This document shows, piece after piece, positions 57,025 through 64,000 of a DNA stretch of 64,000 bases (position 1 is the stretch's first letter; the number at the start of each line of letters is the position of its first letter). Origin of the DNA: Sipunculus nudus. Its lineage: Eukaryota; Annelida; Sipuncula; Golfingiida; Sipunculidae. Position numbers and translations under genes: made by a program. A model generated the notes under the pieces. It saw only the letters and a program-made list of their open reading frames with translations. It searched no databases and was not told the origin of the DNA. Location of the stretch: NCBI GenBank assembly GCA_026874595.1, contig CM049322.1:44392840-44456839 (forward strand). Direction: 5' to 3'.

Positions 57025-60000
57025 CTGTTGGAGTAAAATAACATTATACACAAAGACAGAATTGCAAATGGATATAAATCCCCAACCCAACATGTCAAAA
57101 ACAATTTAAACAGTTATCATAAATTATGTTGCCTGGCTCGGTTTAGTGCTTAAGGTAAAAAAACATACCGGAATCGTTTTGTCCACAATAAATAGCTGTA
57201 CCTATAAGACAAAGTGTTTTTTTTTATATAATCTTTGTACATGTGTTCGTCATTATATAATCATTACATGCAGGAACTTTATGAATATCTTGCCCTACCT
57301 TTTCAAACATGACACAATAGTCAGAAATGCTTCCTTGGCGAAGACCACGCGTCGTTTGAGTGAGCTCTACAAGCTCCAGGTCAGTAAAGATGTCGTCCAT
57401 AGCCAATGATGCGTCGTCATCAAGCCAGCTCCAGCTTTCTATTTTTCCAAACATTTTTGTTATATTGTCAACTAGGCTTCGTTTCCCTTGATTCCATTTT
57501 AGTCGTTCTAAATTTGATTTAAACAGACGAAAACACATTTGTAACTATCTGGCATTACCTACTACTTGCGTATATCATTGCGTACCGGCAAATTAAAATC
57601 ACCTTGTTTCAAATTATAAAATGTTTATGTTATTGTACTTTGCCATTAATAAGGCTAAGTCAACAAAATAAATGGAAAAAAAGAAGTTCAGAAATAGACT
57701 AAAAGAATTAAATATACCTGTTTGTTTAGACATGAGCGGTATATCAGTGTCATCATTAATTCTTGTCGGGTGTCGCTTGTAAAATGCAGGTATGATCTAT
57801 AATAATCAAGATAATTTTATTCCGTTTTAATCCGTGACAGTGGCAATTGATTAGAGACCAAACTATTTGACATTAACTGAAATTACAACATAGACAAAGC
57901 ATATATTATTTCTACACCATGAAAATCATCTTTTGTCATTTTGATTTAAACTAAATCAATAACATTTAAAGCATATGACAAACTCTCACTTTTAAAAGAC
58001 TTACCTTCTTCTTAATGACGTAAATGAAAACGACTGATAACGTTAGGGCTAAAGACCCGAGAGTGGCTCCCATAATCAATTTTGTTCTATATCTGTTGCC
58101 GTTTTCAACTGAATATCCTAAATAAAAAAAACCTTATGGGCAAAATTCGGGAAATTAATTATATCATTTTAAAAAGTCAATATTTAAATATTAAGGCCTT
58201 GCTATAAAATGTAGAAAATAGTATTTGTTCACGATAGCAGAATTTTTTTTTCTTAAATTTCCTATCTTTTGTACATTTCATCACAGATAATATTCAAGCG
58301 CATATGTACCACTTTCTTTTGGTAGGTCAAAATAAAACATTCACAAGCGGTAGATTTCTTTTACATATATCCAAACAACAGTTGTTACAGTCAACTCCCG
58401 AACCTGAGGAATTCGTGACAGGCCATTCCAGTCCTTGTGTGGACGTGACTGGCAGGTTTGTGTAACTGCTTTCAGGCTCTTTAAAGTCGGGTACATTTTG
58501 CAGTCCTGCGGAATATTGTATACCATACTATAAATACACATTGGACAACATGGTATCTTTCTTGGGCTGGACTCTTAAGATATGCTATTACTTTGAATAT
58601 AAATATCATCCTGTGGTGATGCGGGTCAAATAGTAAGTTTTGACAGAGACAGAGAAAGAAAGAAAAGTACAGTATAATATGGATCAAAAGCTTTGTTTCA
58701 ATCACGTAACGTTGTGAACATTTAAGAAAAAAATCATTCTACCTGATGCCTGACAGATAAAATGTTTTTTGGCACTGCAGTCAGATGCTTTAAGGTAGGA
58801 TTCTTCTTTGTCGGAGTAAAATACAAGACAATCCCCCACATCAGATGGCTCTCCTTTACCCCAAATCCATATGGGCTCCACGCTTATGTTTGACACTATA
58901 AAAAAGGAAGCTACTGCGAAACGTTTCGGGTTATGTGACATTTCATGTAAGATCCGTTAGTTTCAACAAATTCAACAGCAGTTTTATAAACATTTATTAA
59001 GTAGTTACCCTTTGTGCTCCAATCTTCACTCCTTAAGCCAATCCAAAAATTTTCACATTTTGATTTGAGTTTAGTCAAAGATGTAACAGGTGACTTGTTC
59101 TTAAAAACGGCCAAATCATCTCCGTCTTCTTGACATGCGTAGCGAGCATTGTACCAACTATTCTTCTCACAGAAATACAAGAAACAAGTGTTTCCTATTT
59201 TCATACAAATGTTCGACTTCCATCCGAGAGATGCACATGACAAGCAATCTATAAACATAGAAACAATGTATTGATTAAACATGATGAATGTAAAAGGTAT
59301 ATATGTAACTAAATTATTGAGAATCATACATATCCGTTTTATTCATCGGAAGAAATATGAATTTACTAAGCCATAATGCTATCTACAATGAGTATCTACA
59401 GTGATGTAATACTTCAAATAGGAAATGCAAGCAGATTGTCGAACTATAGAATTATTTTTGAATAGGCATACTTCAATAGTTTGATGTTAATTGAAATTAG
59501 GTGACATGCTAATGTTACCTTGGATGTGGCACATATACCCAAATGTCAAATCAGAACATCGTGATTCATAAAGAGCTGGTTCGCTCCGATTATAGTAGGC
59601 ACATCTGTCTTCTCTGTCTCCATAATTACCTACATACGTTATTTTTAAGTACAAAACTATTTCACAGATGTTCTGATAGAAATCGAATCATGAATCAGAT
59701 ATTAAGGTACACGTTTTAGTGATGTTTCATGTTATATCAAAGCATTGTTTTTATTTATCAAAATGCTTTAGGCAAAACAGGATAGATGAATGAGTTTTTT
59801 TTTAATACTTATTTTAATTAAAAAAATAATTATCTAAAACTGAGGCCAAAAGTTAATGAAATTCTGCTACTGTGTGATATAACATCAGTTGTATGTACCA
59901 TACACAACTTTATATGTATATGATGGGCAATCATTATTCGTTAAGAGTAAAAGTTATCAGCATACCACAATATGTAAAATATGTCAAATTTACCAAACTT

Positions 60001-60390
60001 CTTTTCCTCTTGACCGTTAATCCAAGACCAAACTGATAGATTTTTCCTTTTTGGTGACATCCAGACCTCAGAAAATCTCGCCAGCCGCATCTGTCTTTCA
60101 TACTCGCTAAAATAGCTCCTATTAAACGAGATTGGAAGAGTTCCGTCCATGGTTCTACGACAACAATCGAGGGCGTTGTCCTGGTCTAATGGTTTCTGAG
60201 CACATATATCTTGCGGCATGCCGACAACTATAAATAAATGCAAATTCCAGTTAACTAGCTTTGGCATAAATATATAGTTATTGTGTTTGTTAAATCAATT
60301 CCGGTATAAATTTGATTATTTTACTTGGAGGAGTACACTACCTGCGTTATTAAGTAATAATAAAATTGATGGAAACATCGCATGTGTCAT
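54622..60390 (-). CDS. Gene B: transmembrane C-type lectin-NACHT-LRR receptor
   Basis: Ten coding exons join in phase: 60390-60342, 60227-59994, 59629-59519, 59248-59009, 58895-58743, 58505-58404, 58117-58005, 57796-57718, 57507-57299 and 57024-54622. The total is 3,693 bases (1,230 aa). Order: signal peptide (1 to about 18), lectin-like domain 1 (about 20-131), lectin-like domain 2 (132-262), Ser/Thr/Pro stalk (263-296), one transmembrane helix (about 310-330) followed by KKK, juxtamembrane segment (335-360), acidic linker (361-430), NACHT (Walker A GEAGTGKTT 444-452; Walker B DGYDEY 531-536; sensor 1 TTRP near 561) and about ten LRRs (942-1230). Introns after the transmembrane exon are only about 210-275 bases, so a split into two genes is unlikely. 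By inference it is a surface receptor with an NLR signalling tail. Transcript proof is lacking. Confidence 0.82.
57299..57507 (-). CDS. Gene B exon 9: cytoplasmic linker
   Basis: Acceptor AAATCAAATTTAG, donor TTTGAAAAG|GTAGGG, entry phase 1, exit phase 0. The product contains ASLAMDDIFTDLELVEL, like the segment before the P-loop in gene A exon 5 and in other NLRs. Confidence 0.82.
57718..57796 (-). CDS. Gene B exon 8: juxtamembrane segment
   Basis: Acceptor GATTATTATAG, donor ACAAACAG|GTATAT, phase 0 in and 1 out. It encodes 26 residues beginning IIPAFYKRHP. Only this frame joins both neighbours without a stop. No ITAM or other known signalling motif is seen. Confidence 0.72.
58005..58117 (-). 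CDS. Gene B exon 7: transmembrane helix
   Basis: Acceptor TTTTTATTTAG, donor AAGAAG|GTAAGT. The other two frames are closed by stops. The product has RYRTK, then about 21 hydrophobic residues (including LGSLALTLSVVFIYV), then IKKK, which places the C-terminal side in the cytosol by the positive-inside rule. Confidence 0.85.
58404..58505 (-). CDS. Gene B exon 6: extracellular stalk
   Basis: A symmetrical phase-1 exon of 102 bases, acceptor AATATTCCGCAG, donor CCTCAG|GTTCGG (weak). It is rich in Pro, Ser and Thr with an NSS glycosylation site. Read-through of the donor would add about 25 residues and stop at 58327. Confidence 0.65.
58743..58895 (-). CDS. Gene B exon 5: C-terminal half of lectin-like domain 2
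   Basis: A symmetrical phase-1 exon with good splice sites. It contains WIWGKGEPSDVGDC and DCSAKKHFICQ, the usual second half of a C-type lectin-like domain. EPS stands where mannose-type lectins have EPN, and no WND motif is present. Confidence 0.9.
59009..59248 (-). CDS. Gene B exon 4: N-terminal half of lectin-like domain 2
   Basis: A symmetrical phase-1 exon of 240 bases. It has the long-form N-terminal Cys pair, FCEKNSWYNARYACQ and the hallmark FWIGLRSEDW. Confidence 0.92.
59519..59629 (-). CDS. Gene B exon 3: C-terminal half of lectin-like domain 1
   Basis: A symmetrical phase-1 exon with product words RCAYYNRS and RCSDLTFGYMC, typical of the disulphide-bearing end of the fold. No calcium-site motif. 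Confidence 0.82.
59994..60227 (-). CDS. Gene B exon 2: N-terminal half of lectin-like domain 1
   Basis: A symmetrical phase-1 exon with ICAQKPLDQ, DCCRRTMDGTLP and VWMSPKRKNLSVWSWING. The WIGL core is replaced by VWMSP, so the domain is divergent. Confidence 0.78.
60342..60390 (-). CDS. Gene B exon 1: signal peptide
   Basis: Starts at ATG 60390 and reads MTHAMFPSILLLLNNA with a donor CGCAG|GTAGTG, phase 1. A hydrophobic core next to a small-residue end fits a short signal peptide. The in-frame sequence upstream is microsatellite. Confidence 0.75.
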
Positions 60391-60490
60391 TTTGGAACTA
60401 GTGGAATCTGAAATAGAAATGGACAAATTGAGAGACAGATGAACAGAGGAACATTTATCTTGTGTAAAAATATCAACATATCTTATCATA

Positions 60491-60492
<2 letters not shown>

Positions 60493-60536
<44 letters not shown>
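60493..60536. repeat. (TA)n microsatellite
   Basis: About 44 bases of pure TA, just upstream of gene B. Confidence 0.95.
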
Positions 60537-60539
<3 letters not shown>

Positions 60540-60736
60540 TGAATATGTTTACAAAATTTAAGCTTACTGCATAAATGAAGTCCTCCCAAATCCTGGCTTT
60601 AATAATGTTGTGTAATGCAAACGTGCATGGTCGGCCTGTCTTATCTCCTCACGTCAGACCCAGCTACAGTCAAGGTCCACTTTTTGATATAGATAACGGT
60701 TTCTAAGTGTGTTTGCATAATGGTATCATTCTTCAC

Positions 60737-60790
<54 letters not shown>

Positions 60791-60807
60791 AATATATATA
60801 TATATAT
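60737..60807. repeat. (TA)n microsatellite
   Basis: TA tract with two small interruptions, upstream of gene C. Confidence 0.95.
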
Positions 60808-60931
60808 TCGCAGTAACACGGCTGAAACATCTTGTTGTTATCATTTAAACATCAGAAAACGTCTTTTTGACCGGAAACTTTGCAATCGTAAGACAAGTTA
60901 CAATTACACAACCAGTCATTTTGTTTATGAT

Positions 60932-60992
60932 ATGGATTTTTTTATTTACCTATCTACCCTGTTGATTGCCAGTATTCATCGTGAATGTGCTG
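60932..60992 (+). CDS. Gene C exon 1: signal peptide
   Basis: ATG at 60932, product MDFFIYLSTLLIASIHRECA, donor GTGCTG|GTAAGT, phase 1. Hydrophobic core and small residues fit a signal peptide. Confidence 0.82.
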
Positions 60993-63836
60993 GTAAGTAC
61001 TGTTTGCATACCTTCCCGAACATGCTAATAATCATAAAGCTGTTATTTTATTCTGAATGTCTTTACTCTGATTCGAAACAGGTAGCGAGCAGGTACATTT
61101 ATGCCAATCGTGGAACGCAGTCACAAGCCAATGCGAAAATTGCAAAGACCGTTGCAGTCTCCCTGTTATTAAAGACATGGACGACTATAATAGAATAGCT
61201 AACACCATGCAATCGAATAACGTAAAAGCTGTCTGGTTGGGTATAAAAAGAACATCCCTCGACGAATTTTTGTGGCTTGACTGTACCAGGCCATGTGAGT
61301 ATCCCATTCATCAATGGAGACATGTTTAATACCATTTGAGTATATCGACAACTCTTTTGTCCCTTTTTGTAAGTGAATTAAAATTAACTTTCCCCGTTTG
61401 CATGAACGTGAGTAATTAACTCACCCTGAAATTCTATACCCTTACTCAATCATATCAACTATCATTGTTACAGCCAACGTGTTCACAAGACTGAGTACGA
61501 ACCAGTCAAAAAATTGCGCAGTTCTTGACACTAAAAATGCAGCAATTTTACCAGCCGATTGTACCGATGAAGACAAAGGAGTAATTTGTCAGAAAAACAA
61601 TAAGTATTCATTTCTCTTTCTGCATTCGTTTTGTGAGCAAGTATCAAGTTTTATTGTTTGACCTGTTTCATATATATTATGAGAGAAAGAAAGAGAGAGA
61701 AAAAGAGAAAGAGAGAGTGAAAGATAGAGAGAGAGTGAGAGAGAGTTAGAGGGTTATATTTTTAGTTAAGGTTTGCTTATTTGTATTTCATCGGCAATCT
61801 TTGATTATGACAATTACCGGGATATTCATTTCAAGGGACCTACTCTAGAGTAATATTTTGGATAATCTTTTATATTTTCAGTTAAGTTTAGTTTTTACAA
61901 CAGTTTCCCAGAAAAACTCACCACAATCTCACTTCCTTGCATACTGATCTTTAACACCTTGTTATGGTTATGGGTGTAGGTAAGCACGGTCCATGTGTGT
62001 TTTTTTTTTGTTCACCATAACAAGGCCTAATTCTGATTTTGGTCTGATTTTGCCTATGTACACCAGATCTGAAACAAGAACTCATCCATGCATGGACCTT
62101 CGTGCCCTTTGATATATCTTTGTTCGATGGACATTAAGGTCCAAGGGTTTAATGTTAATTCAGTGAAAAACCTATCGGGACAGATCTATACGATCGACCC
62201 AGGAGCATAAGCTTAAATAACACGCGTATGAAAGTGAGAGCCCCAGTTCGCATTGTTTCAACCAGCGGGAACATGTGTATCATTTTGTAGGCTAAGTCAG
62301 TGAGGGCATTACCTGAGTGACAGGTGTTGTGGCCCAGGTGATGCACGCGCTCTGTTTATGTGGACGCCTGTAATCGCGCCCGATCTACTTTTTTAACAAT
62401 TGTGTACAGGTGTAATGTTTTTGGGTTTAATGGTTTTAATGTGGGGAGGAGTTATATTTCGTGTTAATTCAACATACTTTATAGGCCCCTTTAGAAGAGT
62501 ACCTTCCCTCAAAATGTAATCAACTAATCAACTTATTTATAAGATATTAAATGATAGGTTTGTCATTATGGAGTGTTTTGATAACGCCTTAGTTTTTTTT
62601 TTGTCACCTGTAAATTTAAAACTGAAATAAATCAATAATATCATCATGTGCATGAAGAGAGCCCGCATCTTGCCCATGACATCACTCTGTATGTATGAAC
62701 AGGTTGTGTGGATGGTTGCAGCAGCGTTGGTCGTGATAATGAACAGTGTATTCATTTGGATGGAATGGATCGATGTTATATCAGAAGATATAATGACTTT
62801 AACTGGGAAAGAGGAAAGGCTTACTGTTTATTAAAAGGATGGACTATGGCGATAATGAGCGGCTCCAATGAACAAGATATAGTGCATGAATTATCTAGCA
62901 GATTTAAACCAAGTGGAATGGATGGTGATCAAGAAATGTACTGGATTGGCCTCAGAAGAGAGGAATGGCTAAGAATTCCTGCAGAACCCGGTTAGTATAA
63001 CACCTTGAGTCTTTGTAAAATTTCGTGAATGAACATTTTGTTGAACGGGGTATGGTTATATTATACAAGGATGCTAGTTTTTATTTTACTAATCTGATTT
63101 CAAGTGTTACATGTGTTTGTTAACGAATAATAACGGAAGGAAAGGTTATTTTTTTTGTAGTTGTGTACCTTGTGTTCGATTCATTTAATCGCATGCGTGT
63201 TAATACTCAATCTTGGAATAAAAAATGAGTCATAGATGATTTAATTATATTTTAATAAACAGAATTAATAAGCTGCGTATTTGGCAATTCCGCTATCTAT
63301 AATCTACTCACAATATGTACTTCAGGTAGAAAATATGTCTCTTTTTGGGTCAGAGGTGAACCATCTAGTAACGGAAACTGTTCCGTCATGGTTAAGGGTT
63401 CCACGGGATATGGGTGGAAGGCCGTGGCGTGTTCATCAAAGCACCATGCAATATGTAGCACTGCTGGTATGTATTTCTACATTTTTGTAAAACTTAACGG
63501 TTTGCTTCAGATTATGATTATATTACAAAAGCAACTCTTAAAATTTGTTTTAAATGTTGTAGTTTTGATCCTTTGATTTAGCGGTTGAACCCGAAGACCA
63601 TTAGGAATGAAATATTAATCTACAGAAAAATGGAAATCAACCACTGGTAAAACCCAATAATAAAAATTATTAAGTTATTCAATCCTGTAGACATTCGTTT
63701 AAACATTTGTTGAACCGTTTCCCAGAAACAAAAGAAAGTCACACCAAGTCAAAACAATGCCCTACAGTTATAACAGAAAGATCTGATGCTGGTCCTAGAA
63801 CAATAACGGCGGCTAGGACTGAACATCCGAATATAG
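60932..63836 (+). CDS. Gene C (partial): signal peptide, two C-type lectin-like domains, stalk
   Basis: Six exons are seen: 60932-60992, 61082-61294, 61474-61632, 62703-62990, 63326-63466 and 63726-63836, all joining in phase 1 (about 324 residues so far). The order and intron phases repeat the ectodomain of gene B. Domain 2 has YWIGLRREEW and GEPSSNGNC, close to FWIGLRSEDW and GEPSDVGDC in gene B, so the two are paralogues. The stalk exon ends at donor ATATAG|GTATGT and the gene runs out of the window. A transmembrane exon and perhaps NACHT-LRR exons are expected next, by analogy only. The exon 3 end is uncertain. Confidence 0.8.
61082..61294 (+). CDS. Gene C exon 2: N-terminal half of lectin-like domain 1
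   Basis: Acceptor GATTCGAAACAG, donor GGCCAT|GTGAGT, phase 1 in and out. Several Cys residues, then VWLGIKRTSLDEFLWLDC, the WIGL-type core. Confidence 0.88.
61474..61632 (+). CDS. Gene C exon 3: C-terminal half of lectin-like domain 1
   Basis: Acceptor TTGTTACAG. The product has NCAVLDTKNAAIL and DCTDEDKGVICQ. The domain would naturally end near 61603, where a GTATTC donor exists but leaves the wrong phase. A GTGAGC donor at 61633 keeps phase 1 with exon 4 and adds about ten residues. Confidence 0.72.
61633..62702. other. Gene C intron 3
   Basis: A GA-rich tract lies at 61680-61750; the rest is AT-rich. No further lectin-like exon was seen. Confidence 0.5.
62703..62990 (+). CDS. Gene C exon 4: N-terminal half of lectin-like domain 2
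   Basis: Acceptor TATGAACAG, donor AACCCG|GTTAGT, phase 1 in and out. Contains WERGKAYCLLKGWTMAIM and YWIGLRREEW. Confidence 0.9.
63326..63466 (+). CDS. Gene C exon 5: C-terminal half of lectin-like domain 2
   Basis: Acceptor TGTACTTCAG, donor CTGCTG|GTATGT, phase 1 in and out. Contains FWVRGEPSSNGNC and ACSSKHHAIC. EPS is at the calcium-site position, as in gene B. Confidence 0.9.
63726..63836 (+). CDS. Gene C exon 6: stalk
   Basis: A phase-1 exon of 111 bases rich in Thr, Ser and charged residues, matching the stalk exon of gene B in place and size. Acceptor CGTTTCCCAG. Confidence 0.75.
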
Positions 63837-64000
63837 GTATGTTCCACATGTAATTGTTACTATGAATTCTTCTTCTCTGATCACAAATAATAAATAATAA
63901 GTAGAGAAACACGCAGTACGTCACGTAAGTTCTTTTTTCTCTAAAGTATTGTTATATTAGTTATGTCTATATACAAACACCTATGCATATATTTCATATC
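63837..64000. other. Gene C intron, continues past the window
   Basis: Intronic AT-rich sequence following donor GTATGT; no exon before the window end. Confidence 0.6.

Larger units (their letters stand above)
60391..60931. promoter_or_regulatory. Shared upstream region of divergent genes B and C
   Basis: The two start codons face away from each other across 541 bases. The gap carries (TA)n tracts at 60493-60536 and 60737-60807, leaving about 200 bases of unique sequence between them. A bidirectional promoter is plausible; no convincing TATA box or factor site was picked out. Confidence 0.5.

Overview
The window is animal genomic DNA: AT-rich, intron-containing, and full of long (TA)n, (GA)n and (TC)n tracts, short inverted-repeat transposons, tRNA-derived SINE-like pieces and a decayed L1/Tx1-type LINE. 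The gene content (NACHT-LRR receptors with CARDs, C-type lectin-like domains, many small phase-1 introns) points to a marine invertebrate. A lophotrochozoan such as a mollusc or brachiopod fits the base composition best, but that is inference; other invertebrate deuterostomes are not excluded.

Region 1-34 kb holds no protein gene I can support. It contains a TATA-containing promoter-like or solo-LTR-like stretch (about 546-1145), several dispersed repeats, pogo/Tigger-like non-autonomous DNA transposons with TA-flanked termini (8393-9666, 12155-12326, 12851-13965), a long hairpin (8827-8969), and a large broken inverted repeat (arms 14034-14526 and 21476-22604) enclosing about 7 kb. It also has two adjacent tandem duplications: a very recent 1,077-bp one (29196-31345) and an older one of about 1,107 bp (31656-33826).

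Region 35-64 kb is an innate-immunity locus with three genes, reconstructed here from splice sites and reading-frame phase. Gene A (minus, 52237 to 35390, six coding exons, about 2,497 aa) encodes CARD-CARD-degenerate NACHT-giant LRR, a NOD2-like layout; its last exon alone is 6.7 kb and carries about 60 ribonuclease-inhibitor-type LRRs. Its 8.2-kb fifth intron holds the LINE (about 44160-49421) in antisense. Gene B (minus, 60390 to 54622, ten coding exons, about 1,230 aa) encodes signal peptide, two C-type lectin-like domains, stalk, one transmembrane helix, cytoplasmic linker, intact NACHT and about ten LRRs: in effect a cell-surface lectin receptor fused to an NLR. Gene C (plus, 60932 to beyond the window end) is divergent from gene B across a 541-bp intergenic gap and has the same start: signal peptide, two C-type lectin-like domains and a stalk, with introns of matching phase. 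Its next exon, outside the window, should show whether it too continues into a transmembrane helix and NACHT-LRR.

A plausible joint reading is that B and C sense ligands at the cell surface through lectin-like ectodomains and signal through an NLR-type cytoplasmic module, while A is a cytosolic CARD-bearing relative whose nucleotide-binding site has decayed. The exon models are from sequence inspection only; no transcript evidence was available.
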